Shown: positions 25,963-36,022 of the stretch, one piece after another
Layout: every line of letters starts with the position of its first letter
How positions within the stretch are numbered: position 1 is the first letter of the stretch
Source of the DNA: an uncultured Candidatus Poseidoniales archaeon
GTDB taxonomy: Archaea > Thermoplasmatota > Poseidoniia > Poseidoniales > Poseidoniaceae
Length of the DNA: 64,000 nucleotides
Direction of reading: 5' to 3'
Assembly: GCA_905182185.1 (NCBI GenBank)
Contig: CAJJAP010000008.1
Coordinates: 1-64,000, forward strand
Notes under the pieces: generated by a model
What the model saw: the letters and a program-made list of their open reading frames with translations, nothing else
What the model was told of the DNA's origin: nothing
The model's database searches: none
Position numbers and translations under genes: made by a program

Positions 25963-28900
25963 AATAGAGGTTCTTGGAACCGGCAATATCACTTATGGTG
26001 GATTAAGTGCACCATATCAGGCATCAATGACATTGGATGCAGGTCCACAATCAGCATTCATTTTAGCAATTAATTCTGCTCGAAGAGGATTAGTTTCCAA
26101 TCAAGGGATTCACCATATTCCTGTTCCATTCATCGCATCATCCGCAGGTGACTTAAAAATTGAATTAATTTCTATGAACTCATCATCAGAGGTTGTTCTT
26201 GTTGATACTAGCATGGAAGACGAACCATTGATACTGACTCCAAGTCAGCAATGGATGACTATGCACACATCTTATCAAGTATTTTCTTCAACCGCCAATA
26301 TGGTTCGCTTTGATGTATTTGGTTCTGAAAATGAAGCGACTTGGTTACTACCACTGAATGGAGGAACACCAATTGGGCAAGGAGATTCTGACAAGGTTGA
26401 GTTACATCCAACCAACGCTCTGCAATCATCCATCAATGGCACTAATGTTGATTTCAGTATTACCTTTAGACTTGAACCGGATTGGGATGATGAAGATTTA
26501 TTGACAGTATCATCGAGGTTGATTCTCAGCAGCAACACAGTTTCTATTCCTGCAACCTACTACTGGGGTGGATTAAACTATCAAGGATTGGAAAATGATT
26601 TAGAAATACATTCATTCAGTATCTCAACAGATGGAGGAGAAATTCCCCAGTCTGTTAATTTCTTACAATCGTCAGATGAGATACAATTTACAGTCGATAT
26701 TGGATTTGAAGGCGTTGATAGTAATGCTTCATTTGCCGATGGTGATGCTTTGGTAGAACTTATCAGAGGAGGACAAGTGATTGCAAATACAACGAGTTTG
26801 AACGAAGATATTTGGATTGTCAATGATACTATTCCTTTCACCCATGGAAATCTCACTTGGACTATTAGAGTCACGCCATTAAGTGGCTCAGGTACAACAC
26901 CTAATTCCGAAATTTCTAGAACTTTCTTTATCGATTCAGTGAAACCGAGGGTGCTTGAAACCAATGTCGGATGGTATGACCACAGAGAACCAAGTACGAC
27001 TCAAACAATGCACATTCAAATTACTGACCAGCCTGAATTGCCAACCGATGTTTATGCTAAAGTATGGCGCCAATGGCTTGAGGATGACAATATGAATGGC
27101 TGGCCAGATCCTGGTGAATATTCGTCAATGTCGTTGCTAAAACCGTCCAACCTTGATTCCTTAATCGGACAATATACACTGTTGTTGGATGATAGTGGTG
27201 GAAGCATCGGACAGAAAGTTGCAGTCTATATCGTAGGTCAAGATAGCGCTGGTTACGCAATCAAGGATGCTGGTTCAAATCAAACAGGTGAACACTTGTT
27301 CATGTATCAATTAGCACCTGATGGTCCTCCAACCATAGCGGCTAATGCATTCTCGTGGCAAGATGGCCGTCAAGCTTGGCTACACCCAGATATGCCATAT
27401 GTTCTAGAGGTTGATATCAGTGAACCGAACGGAGGTTCAGACCTTGCCACAGTAGCGGTGGCTTTGGCCGGAAATCAAGGTTCAGACCCACTTTTAATCA
27501 CTTGGGATTTTGAAACTGGAAATTGTACAAGTTCTTCAACTCACATAATTCTAGATGGTTGCAAGATGATGGGCGCCAATGAACTTGCTACTCCCTATGA
27601 AAAAGACATGACTTTGCAAATTGAATTGCATTTGGCTTGGACAATGCCAGATTTAGGAGAAACGAGGAGAGAGCCGATAGTCACTGTAGTCGATAGAGCA
27701 GGTCAAGAGGCAACTCGTAGTTTCCCAGAAAACAGATGGAAGTTTTCAGCTGCCATGGAAGTACCTGAAGAATCAGTAAATCTGTATTTATCCTCGGGAA
27801 CATTACTTAATGATGGAGCGAGATTAGGACCAAATAGTGCGCTGGAAATATCAGGAGGCGTAGTCTTCTCTGAAACAGGAACAATTCCAGAATTCAACTG
27901 TACTATCTATATTTTATTTGCCGGTGAAAGCAAATCAGCTTTAGCACAACAAGGAATCTGGAACATCGCCCTAACCACGCCAGGGAACTCTGGTACAATT
28001 CCACTTACGTGGTCGATTGGTTGCATGCCTGAGCAAGGTGTTGATGCTACTGATAAAGGGACTTCAGTGCGTTGGATAGTAGTTGATGGAGAAGGGCCTA
28101 TTCCTGTTGAAATCCTCTCACCGAGAACGGGCGCAATACTGGATTCGGAACAACATGAAGTCAGAATTATTGTTTCTGAAGAAGGCGGTATCGACATTGA
28201 ATCATTGCAATTGGTTTGGTGGGTTGAAGATAAAATTACAGGGGAATATCTTAGAGATGGAACTGAGCCAATGCTATTAGTCGGTAATGATATTGAGGGT
28301 CTTAGATTAGAACTCACCTCTACTATCGATCTAACGGAAATTACCGATAACATGCTAGAGGACAGATTACAGGTTTATGTTCGTATTGATGGAAGAGATT
28401 TAGCGGGTAACCAGATACTCGGATTCTCAGGTACTCCGACAGGAACTATTGTCGCACAATGGGGTATGATCTTCTTAGAGCCTGAATATCATTTGCAACC
28501 ATCATCAGTAACATATTCACGGCTGATGGTCGAAGTTGGTCAAACAACTTCTGTGCAAATCAGTGTCCAAAATGTTGGAACCTTGGACGGAACAACAGAC
28601 GCGGTCATTACCGCAGTTTCCCTAGATGGAACCCGGACAACTGTTCGCCGAACTAGTGTCAATGTTCCAAAGGGCGGTATCGGAATCATCAATCTAGATT
28701 GGGGCCCTGATAGTTCAGGATTACAATGGATTGAGGTTACGCTTGCTGATGGAGAGACTACTAATGGGCCATCTATTGATGTTAGGCCTGAGAGAGAGAT
28801 GACTGCCGGTGAGAAAATCTTTGGTGATGTCCACCCTGTTTTGGGTACCTTCGTTGGCATTCTATTCCTTTCAATTATAATCACAGGATTGATCTGGGCT

Positions 28901-29170
28901 AAGAGATTGACCAATAATAAGGGAAGTAAAGAGCATTATGATTGGGATGAATACTCATCAGAATTAGAGGATGATGAAGATGATGAATACGAAGATGAAG
29001 AACAACTAACCCATGCTGGGGCAGTAACAGCAGTTCAGAGTCAAGCACAGGAAGAAGTAACAGAAAACGATTGGGAATTAGGTGCTGATGGTTATTGGTG
29101 GTATCATGATAAAGTTACTGACGAATGGTGGTACAAAGACGCTGAAGGCGAAATCGTACAGTTTTCTTGA
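25851..29170 (+). CDS. Giant surface protein, C-terminal part with membrane anchor and Trp-rich tail
   Basis: The real coding region in this frame starts at about 25850, joined to the gene starting at 24073, for a protein near 1,700 residues. It contains several Ig-like or cadherin-like beta-sandwich units (for example DGDALVELIRGGQVI, a late unit IDLTEITDNMLEDRLQVYVRI) and a final CARDB-like domain (TSVQISVQNVGTLDGTT). A membrane helix follows (VLGTFVGILFLSIIITGLIW), then a very acidic stretch (EDDEDDEYEDEEQ), and a cytoplasmic end rich in Trp/Tyr (GADGYWWYHDK, DEWWYKDAEGE). Probably a large adhesin or S-layer-associated protein; no enzyme motif is seen. Confidence 0.8.
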
Positions 29171-29179
29171 GAGGTGATC
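29171..29179 (+). promoter_or_regulatory. Shine-Dalgarno site that fixes a TTG start for nadE
   Basis: GAGGTGATC is a near-perfect complement of the archaeal 16S rRNA 3' end and ends five bases before TTG 29184. No in-frame ATG is near. This supports the TTG as the true start codon. It directly follows the stop of the upstream surface protein, so nadE is probably in the same transcript. Confidence 0.75.
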
Positions 29180-29183
29180 TACT

Positions 29184-30950
29184 TTGAATAGTCTTGTCGG
29201 ATTACTACAACTTGATCCAACCGTTGGAGATTTAGAGGGCAATGCTAAGCGCATACAAGGATTGGCATCTCAAGCAAAAATGAATGGAGCCAGCGTTGCT
29301 ATTACCACAGAATTAGCAATTTGTGGCTATCCGCCGCGGGATTTATTATTACAAACTGAATTTATTAACAAATCACAAAAGATTGCTAGCCAACTCGATG
29401 TTGATTTGCCGGTTCTAGTAGGAACTCCAATAGCGGCAGAAAATGACAGGCAATTGCCATTCAATGGTGTTGTTTTAGCCGGTTCGGATGGTGGCAAAAC
29501 AAGAGGTGAAGGTAGTAGTAGAGTGGTTGCTAAAAAGCAATTACTGCCAACTTATGATGTATTTGACGAGGCCCGTTATTTCAAAGCAGATACTCGTTCA
29601 GGTATTGCACGAACTATCGGTGGAATGGATTTCGGTGTTACAGTTTGTGAAGACGCTTGGCAAGCAGCAGGACAAACTCCTTCAGCATATGCAGCAGACC
29701 CGATTGAACATCTCGCTGAATGGGGACGGCAAGGAGTAGAACTTTCAGCAACAGTAAATCTCAGTGCATCACCATTTCACTCAGATAAAGTTAGCACCAG
29801 GGTCCACGTAAGTCGTACAGCAGCAAAGATACTTGGCCACCCATTCCTGTTGGCAAATCAAGTTGGTGCAAATGACGATTTACTTTTTGACGGCTGCTCT
29901 TTGATAGCATGGCCAGACGGACAAGTAGTAATCGCTCCTGCTTGGCAAGAAGGAGTGCTCATAGTTGACCTTGATAGCCCGCAAAATTGCCATTGGATCG
30001 CTTCTGATTCAAAAGATTCAATCAATATTGGTAGTGACCAAATAAAACATCTTTCAAGTGATGATGATGGGCATGATGATGCTAAACATTTAGTTGAAGA
30101 ATTAGCCAATGCAGTCATCACTGGTTTGTCCGACTATTGTCGGAAATCTGGTATTAATTCAGTGGTATTGGGATTATCCGGTGGTATCGATTCTGCTGTC
30201 GCAGCTTGTGTTGCAGCAGCAGCTGTAGGGCCAGACAATGTTACTGCGATTGCAATGCCGAGCCGTCATTCCAGCCAGCATTCTATTGATGATGCACGAT
30301 ATACAGCGAAGGCATTAGGTCTAAACTTCTCAATTCGTGAAATCGATGATTTACACAAAGCAGTTGAAAGTAGCATCGGTGATGTGTTGGCTGCTGGTAA
30401 TCCAGTTGCAAGTGAAAACTTGCAGGCGAGATTACGCGCTATAATTGTCATGGGACACGCAAATGCCCAGGGTAGTATGGCTATTGCAACCGGTAATAAA
30501 TCAGAACTAGCACAAGGATACTGTACTCTCTATGGTGATATGGCAGGTGGTTATACTCCACTAGGTGATCTTTACAAAATGGAAGTCTATGCACTGGCTG
30601 AATTATTTAATTCACGAGCATTAGAGGCTGGAAAAGAAGCCCCTGTTAATCAATCAACTCTAACTAAGCCACCAAGTGCAGAATTAGCGCCAAATCAAAA
30701 AGATGAAGATTCATTACCTGCTTATCCAATATTGGATGGAATACTTGAGGCACACATAGAAGATGGCTTAGATAGTCTTGCAATTGCACAATTAGGCTTT
30801 GAAATAAAAACGGTAATAGAAGTGCTAAATCGTTTAGAGAAGAATGAGCACAAGAGGTGGCAGATGTCGCCAGCCCCAAGGGTTTCAAAACGTGCATTCG
30901 GTCAAGGATGGAGACATCCTTTGGCCTCCAAACACTCATGGAGAAGTTGA
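29184..30950 (+). CDS. nadE: Glutamine-dependent NAD+ synthetase
   Basis: Makes NAD+ from deamido-NAD+, ATP and glutamine. The N-terminal nitrilase-type glutaminase domain (about 1-270) shows the Glu in TTELAICGYPPRDLL, a Lys region near RVVAKKQLLPTYDVFDE, and the nucleophile Cys in GVTVCEDAW (about residue 155). The C-terminal ATP-pyrophosphatase domain has the P-loop VLGLSGGIDSAVAA (about 328-341) and the usual NKSELAQGYCTLYGDMAGG. The end SPAPRVSKRAFGQGWRHPLA matches the family. 588 residues is normal for the two-domain type. It starts at TTG with a strong Shine-Dalgarno 13 bases after the previous stop. Confidence 0.95.
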   Translation: MNSLVGLLQLDPTVGDLEGNAKRIQGLASQAKMNGASVAITTELAICGYPPRDLLLQTEFINKSQKIASQLDVDLPVLVGTPIAAENDRQLPFNGVVLAGSDGGKTRGEGSSRVVAKKQLLPTYDVFDEARYFKADTRSGIARTIGGMDFGVTVCEDAWQAAGQTPSAYAADPIEHLAEWGRQGVELSATVNLSASPFHSDKVSTRVHVSRTAAKILGHPFLLANQVGANDDLLFDGCSLIAWPDGQVVIAPAWQEGVLIVDLDSPQNCHWIASDSKDSINIGSDQIKHLSSDDDGHDDAKHLVEELANAVITGLSDYCRKSGINSVVLGLSGGIDSAVAACVAAAAVGPDNVTAIAMPSRHSSQHSIDDARYTAKALGLNFSIREIDDLHKAVESSIGDVLAAGNPVASENLQARLRAIIVMGHANAQGSMAIATGNKSELAQGYCTLYGDMAGGYTPLGDLYKMEVYALAELFNSRALEAGKEAPVNQSTLTKPPSAELAPNQKDEDSLPAYPILDGILEAHIEDGLDSLAIAQLGFEIKTVIEVLNRLEKNEHKRWQMSPAPRVSKRAFGQGWRHPLASKHSWRS

Positions 30951-30975
30951 AGAACAAAAGATTTCAGCCCAACTT

Positions 30976-31800
30976 ATGGGCGAACAGTTTGTCAACATAG
31001 CAGGTTATCGCTTTGTAGATTTGCCCGACCGTGATGATTTGCGTAAACCGCTACAAGATTTGTCTGCGTTACTCGAATTAAAGGGGACAATATTACTCTC
31101 AACAGAAGGAATTAATTTTTTCTTATCAGCGAGTGAACCGAATATTAGAACATTCATAAGTGAATTGGAAAAGGATGAGAGATTCGTTGGTATCACCCTG
31201 AAGCGTTCATATACTGATTATCAGCCTTTTAATCGTATGAATGTACGACTCAAGAAAGAAATCATTTCGGTGGGAATGGACGAGATACAACCCGCCCGTT
31301 TCACCGGTGAGGATATTACGCCAACAGAATTCAAAAAATGGTTAGACGAAGGCCGAGAGATAGCGGTAATCGATACTAGGAACGGTTATGAATTACGGGT
31401 TGGTACTTTTGAGAATGCTATCGATCTTAATCTCAAATCATTCCGGCAGTTCCCTCAAGCAGCGGAAGCATTGCTAGAGGAGTTGGAAGACATTCCAATC
31501 GTAATGTATTGCACAGGAGGAGTTCGCTGCGAAAAGGCAAGTGCTATAATGCTCAATCAAGGATTCAAAAACGTATACCAACTGAAAGGCGGGGTTCTAG
31601 GATACTTCGAGGAAGTAGGAGGAGCGCATTGGGTTGGCGATTGTTTCGTTTTTGACCAGAGAGTCTCGGTTAATCCTCAACTTGAAGAAACAGGATTCGC
31701 TCAATGCTTTGCATGCAGGGAACCAATCTCGGAACAAGAGCAGAACTCTCCAGAATATGTTGTAGGAGAGTCCTGCCCATACTGCATAGACCGTAAGTAG
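30976..31800 (+). CDS. trhO: TrhO-type rhodanese (tRNA uridine-34 hydroxylase)
   Basis: UPF0176/YceA family. It begins with the ferredoxin-like acylphosphatase domain (GTILLSTEGINFFLS, SYTDYQPFNRMNVRLKKEI), followed by a rhodanese domain (AVIDTRNGYELRVGTFENA) with the active-site loop MYCTGGVRCEKAS (Cys about 179), and ends with a Cys-rich tail (CFACREP...CPYC) that may bind zinc. Family members hydroxylate U34 of tRNA to form ho5U. I chose ATG 30976; the frame is open upstream into nadE, but those residues are unlike the family. 274 residues. It follows nadE by 25 bases, probably one transcript. Confidence 0.88.
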   Translation: MGEQFVNIAGYRFVDLPDRDDLRKPLQDLSALLELKGTILLSTEGINFFLSASEPNIRTFISELEKDERFVGITLKRSYTDYQPFNRMNVRLKKEIISVGMDEIQPARFTGEDITPTEFKKWLDEGREIAVIDTRNGYELRVGTFENAIDLNLKSFRQFPQAAEALLEELEDIPIVMYCTGGVRCEKASAIMLNQGFKNVYQLKGGVLGYFEEVGGAHWVGDCFVFDQRVSVNPQLEETGFAQCFACREPISEQEQNSPEYVVGESCPYCIDRK

Positions 31801-31813
31801 TGAAGTTTCGACT

Positions 31814-34084
31814 TTACCAAATCAACCATTCATCTGTTAATTGCAAGTGTGTCCATGCATATAACTCGTTACCATTTTGCCCATCTCTTGCCACAAATAT
31901 AACCTGAGTTTCGGTGATGATCATATTGCCATATTGACCACTATCTGAATCGTTGCCAGCACCTTGGTATGGGTCGTATTGCATTTGGATAGTTCCTGAA
32001 GAATCAAGTGACCACAATGCAAACCCAATATCGTCAGCAGAGGCGATAAAAACAATATTATCCCCAATTGCAGAGATATGCCTGACATTAGAATCAACAA
32101 CTCCGCTGCTCAAATCTGTGATGACTACCGTGCCGTCGATTGTGCCATCACTACTACATAACTCGCTACCATATGTTGCAGTTACGCAATCAAAGAATAT
32201 CTTTCCACCATTGACGACAGCTTCCGTCCTTTCACCAGGAATCACAATCTCAGTAGACAATGAAGTCGTCATTCCGTTATTGAAATCATAAGCCCAAAGG
32301 GTCGGGTTTACTCCGCTTGTTTGTGCATCAAAAATAATCTTAGTAGAAAGTGAATGCAAGCCTAGGCCAGTTCCAACGTCTATTGGCCAATTACCGTTAG
32401 TGGTATCCATTAGGGATGTTAACCAAGTGACATTTCCAGAACTTAGTAATGCCAATTGTCTTCCCGAGTTAGCAGAAGCAACCACTACCAATCCTTGTTC
32501 AGTAGAAACACCAAATTGTGCTAAAGAGTTTCCATTTGGGTTGACATCATATGATGTTAGTTGTCCACTTGTCGATAATTGATGTGGCTCAAGATCTCCA
32601 TTTGAATCTTTAGCGATAAACCAAAGATTCTCAGCATCGCTATCAAGCAATGAGAATGCATCCGAAGAGAGTGTTGAAAATATTGAATTCAGAATGGATT
32701 GAGTTGTATTATCAAACATTGGTATCTGGGATAGTTCAACTATATCGCTTGAATTGGCCCAATGTATTGTATTAGAACTAGTAGTAAACACAACGCCTTG
32801 CATGAATGGAACCAATACAGAGTTCGCATCTATGCTGTTCTGAGCAAATATATTCTGCACGATATGGGTGCCAATAGTAGTTCCATCAGTGACCCATAAT
32901 TCTCTTCCATTGGTTCCATCATCAGCATCAAAGAAAATTAATTCTCCTTGTTGACCTACAACACTAGTGAATCCCAGAGCATTACCTGGTAGTGAGTCTC
33001 CTAGGGGGTTAATGTCGAGAAGCATAGTTGTAGTATCAGTTATTCCTTCAGTAATCCATAATTCGCAACCGTCAAACGGGCTATATGCTGCTTGAATTAT
33101 TATCTGTTTGCTATTTAGCAAACCAGACTCAGAACATGCAGGATTAACACCATTTCCACTTCCACTTAGGAAATCTGAGATTCTTTCAGCGGTGAGTGGA
33201 GTTGAACAAACTTTCAATTCCTCGTCGACTTCATCATCAGAAAGATTACCATCAAAAGCGGTTGAATTACCAGTTCCATCATCGATTCCAAAGCGCAAAA
33301 TGAATCCGACTGGGCAGATGTTGGAAGGAGGTATTTCCTTCTTTACTAGGGCGGGAGCGCCGTTTCCACCATTACTTCCATTCCCGCCAGTATTTCCATC
33401 CCCACCAATTTTGCCATCACAAAGTTCGTTAACAGTAGCAAACTCTTCATCATCAAGGAAATCATTTTGATTTACATCTATTCCCGAATAGATCGCTATA
33501 CCGCCCTCTGGACAAGTTGCATTGCCGACGTAGATTGTGATTATTCTAACTAGGCTAGAAGTTCCATTATCTCCGAGTTCACCTGAGTCTCCATTGGCAC
33601 CTTGAGGTCCAGAAAGCCCTTCTTTTCCATGGCAAATTTTTGTAGTAGATGAGATTTCTATTTCATCGAGGATACCATTTTGATTGTTATCGGTACCAAT
33701 GAAAATATCAGAACCACCTTCTGTACAAATCATATCAGCTTCACGACCTTCAGAAATAACTAGAGTTTCTATCCCATCTTGACCATCCTTTCCTTGAGAT
33801 AATTGTAATCCGTTTAGAACGACAAGAGCATAACTTGACAATATTAGTGCAACAACAATTGATAATACTTGAATAGCAATCAATATTTTTGACTTCCGGC
33901 TCGGGCGGTTTCGTGCTAAAACTCCTTGATATCTGCCATTTTCAACAACACTTTGTCTAGTACCACTTTGTATTTCAGTGCTACGGTTTTGTTCACTAAA
34001 CGGTGGCACACTTGGGCTAGTTTGGTCATGTGCAGGTTCTCCTGCAATAGGGGCATGTTCAACCGTGTTACTATTTGGTGACAT
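31814..34084 (-). CDS. Membrane-anchored surface protein with collagen-like and DUF7151-like repeats
   Basis: Starts at ATG 34084; a TTG at 34114 would add ten residues. A Pro/Ser-rich cytoplasmic segment of about 65 residues precedes one membrane helix (ILIAIQVLSIVVALILSSYALVVL), so the rest is outside (type II). Short Gly-X-Y collagen-like stretches (GKDGQDG, GLSGPQGANGDSGELGDNG, GGDGNTGGNGSNGGNG) alternate with three copies of a unit of the form CxxGG..I..G.D.NQNG.LD..EI......C, matching DUF7151-type modules with EF-hand-like Asp loops. The C-terminal half has repeated CELWITEG / ELWVTDGTTIGTHIVQNI blocks, probably a beta-propeller. Function unknown; adhesion is plausible. Confidence 0.8.
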   Translation of the reverse strand: MSPNSNTVEHAPIAGEPAHDQTSPSVPPFSEQNRSTEIQSGTRQSVVENGRYQGVLARNRPSRKSKILIAIQVLSIVVALILSSYALVVLNGLQLSQGKDGQDGIETLVISEGREADMICTEGGSDIFIGTDNNQNGILDEIEISSTTKICHGKEGLSGPQGANGDSGELGDNGTSSLVRIITIYVGNATCPEGGIAIYSGIDVNQNDFLDDEEFATVNELCDGKIGGDGNTGGNGSNGGNGAPALVKKEIPPSNICPVGFILRFGIDDGTGNSTAFDGNLSDDEVDEELKVCSTPLTAERISDFLSGSGNGVNPACSESGLLNSKQIIIQAAYSPFDGCELWITEGITDTTTMLLDINPLGDSLPGNALGFTSVVGQQGELIFFDADDGTNGRELWVTDGTTIGTHIVQNIFAQNSIDANSVLVPFMQGVVFTTSSNTIHWANSSDIVELSQIPMFDNTTQSILNSIFSTLSSDAFSLLDSDAENLWFIAKDSNGDLEPHQLSTSGQLTSYDVNPNGNSLAQFGVSTEQGLVVVASANSGRQLALLSSGNVTWLTSLMDTTNGNWPIDVGTGLGLHSLSTKIIFDAQTSGVNPTLWAYDFNNGMTTSLSTEIVIPGERTEAVVNGGKIFFDCVTATYGSELCSSDGTIDGTVVITDLSSGVVDSNVRHISAIGDNIVFIASADDIGFALWSLDSSGTIQMQYDPYQGAGNDSDSGQYGNMIITETQVIFVARDGQNGNELYAWTHLQLTDEWLIW

Positions 34085-34216
34085 GAATAAGAGGGAATTC
34101 GTCAATGGTATCAAAGCCTTCGGTGTTTAATCAATATATATTCACCGAATTAGCGCACGCGAGAGAAAAATAATTAATCAAAGCATATCTATCACTCAGC
34201 GGAGAGGGGTTAATTG

Positions 34217-36013
34217 ATGAGTGACCAATCACTGCCTCGTAGCATGGAACTTCCTCAACGCCTCCAATCTCAATTAGATGGAGAAGAAGGTGAGACAAGA
34301 CAAAAGGCAGCACGCTTGGTAGTAGATTTGGCTACAACAGCAGGTGCAGATGGGTTTGTTAAAGCAGCCCATGCCCATGTTTCGGGTGTTTCAGTTATTA
34401 CTGGCGGACATGGATTACGCCGATTCCTTTCTGATTTAAGCGGAGATGACAGCGGTGTTGTCGCCATCCCCACAACCCTCAATTCAGCGGGTTGTGACAA
34501 AGAAAAAATGCAAGAAATGGACATTGCATGGCCAGATTTCTTAGAACAACAATTTGAGATTGTTGTGGCTTATGAACGATTGGGGATCGATGCAACACTC
34601 TCTTGCACGCCTTATGATAGAGGGGTTACCAACCCTGAAGGAATCGCTTCTTGGTCTGAATCAAATGCAGTATGTTTCTCCAATACCTGGACCTCTTTAA
34701 TCACAAATCGCGAATCGGGATTATCAGCACTAGCAACCGCATTAACAGGCTATGCTCCACGCTGGGGATTGCATCTTGAAGAAAATAGAATTCCCAATAT
34801 CATAGTCGATATCGATTGTCAAATGGATACCTTATCCGACTGGTCAGTACTAGGTGATTGGATTGGAAAGCAAGTCAAACCAGAATGGAATTTACCTTGG
34901 GGTCCAATGCCACTTATTACCGGTTTACCTAAACATCTGAGTTTTGCCCGAAAGAAAGCCTTGACCGCAGCAGCAGCAAATTATGGAATCCCAATGCTTT
35001 GGGCAGTGGGCCACTCACAAGACCCACCACTCGGCAGAAACAAAGATGGACAATGGCAAGCTCCCGACAATGGTTGGCAAGGTCAACTAACTTTCAGTGC
35101 AGAAGATTTGCAGCAACGTTATGACGATTTGGCGCCAACCGGTCAAGTTGACTTAGTTGTAATCGGTTGTCCTCAAGCAAGCCTAGAAGAGATACGAATC
35201 ACTGCTTCGGCAGTAAGATCACACGCAGAATTCGGAGAAAAGATTCCTGATAGACGGTTATGGGTTTTTACAAGTGGAGAGAATTATCAATTGGCTTTGG
35301 CAGATGGAAGCATCTCAATTCTGGAAGAAGCAGGGGCTCTAATTTTACAAGATACTTGTCCAGAGGTTACGCCATATAATCGCAAACATTACAATCATTT
35401 GTTGACAAATTCGTTGAAGGCTGAGCATTACCTGACTAGCGGACTTAACAAATTACCAACCAGTGTAATGCCTATTGAGCAATGTGTTGCGCATGCTATC
35501 GACCCACAGTTAAGTGCAGGGCCTCGTCCTAAATTACAAGCAAAAGCACAACCTCAACATCAATCGGCTAAGACATATCAAGAAGGTGGAGCAGAAATCA
35601 AAGGAAGTGGATTATTATCGCAACAAGATTTCACTGTAACGGGTAAAGCCTTAGTAACCGATGTTGCAATCACCTATTTGGGCTATGTAAATGCAGATAC
35701 CGGAGTGATAGAAGAAACAGGTCATCCCTTAGACGGTGAAGCGGTAAAAGATACAATTTTGATTTATCCTAAAGGTTCAGGTTCCACCGTTGCCCCATAT
35801 GTTTTGATGGGATTAATTTACACAGGAGTCGGTCCTAAAGCCATCGTCAACAGAGATGTATGTCCGTTGACACTCCCAGCATGTTCGCTTCTCGATTTGC
35901 CATATGGGCATGGTTTTGAAACAGACCCATGTATTGCAATAAATAATGGCGACCAAATTGAAATGAAGCGAGTTGATGGAGTCGTGACTCTCTCAGTATT
36001 GCAACGTAGATGA
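34217..36013 (+). CDS. Aconitase X with fused small (swivel) domain, candidate phosphomevalonate dehydratase
   Basis: Residues 1 to about 420 are the AcnX large domain: AHVSGVSVITGGHG, AIPTTLNSAGCD, CTPYDRG, ASWSESNAVCFSNTW, TNRESGLSALATALTGYAP, VVIGCPQASLEEI, ILQDTCPEV. After a Gln/Ala-rich linker, residues about 475-590 are the DUF126-type swivel domain: VTGKALVTD, DGEAVKDTILIYPKGSGST (likely catalytic Ser) and AIVNRDVCP. In the archaeal modified mevalonate pathway separate AcnX large and small subunits dehydrate mevalonate 5-phosphate; other single-chain AcnX enzymes dehydrate cis-3-hydroxyproline. Mevalonate kinase in the window favours the former but does not prove it. ATG 34217 follows a GAGAGGGGTT site. 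The next gene begins nine bases after the stop. Confidence 0.85.
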   Translation: MSDQSLPRSMELPQRLQSQLDGEEGETRQKAARLVVDLATTAGADGFVKAAHAHVSGVSVITGGHGLRRFLSDLSGDDSGVVAIPTTLNSAGCDKEKMQEMDIAWPDFLEQQFEIVVAYERLGIDATLSCTPYDRGVTNPEGIASWSESNAVCFSNTWTSLITNRESGLSALATALTGYAPRWGLHLEENRIPNIIVDIDCQMDTLSDWSVLGDWIGKQVKPEWNLPWGPMPLITGLPKHLSFARKKALTAAAANYGIPMLWAVGHSQDPPLGRNKDGQWQAPDNGWQGQLTFSAEDLQQRYDDLAPTGQVDLVVIGCPQASLEEIRITASAVRSHAEFGEKIPDRRLWVFTSGENYQLALADGSISILEEAGALILQDTCPEVTPYNRKHYNHLLTNSLKAEHYLTSGLNKLPTSVMPIEQCVAHAIDPQLSAGPRPKLQAKAQPQHQSAKTYQEGGAEIKGSGLLSQQDFTVTGKALVTDVAITYLGYVNADTGVIEETGHPLDGEAVKDTILIYPKGSGSTVAPYVLMGLIYTGVGPKAIVNRDVCPLTLPACSLLDLPYGHGFETDPCIAINNGDQIEMKRVDGVVTLSVLQRR

Positions 36014-36022
36014 GTGATTTCC

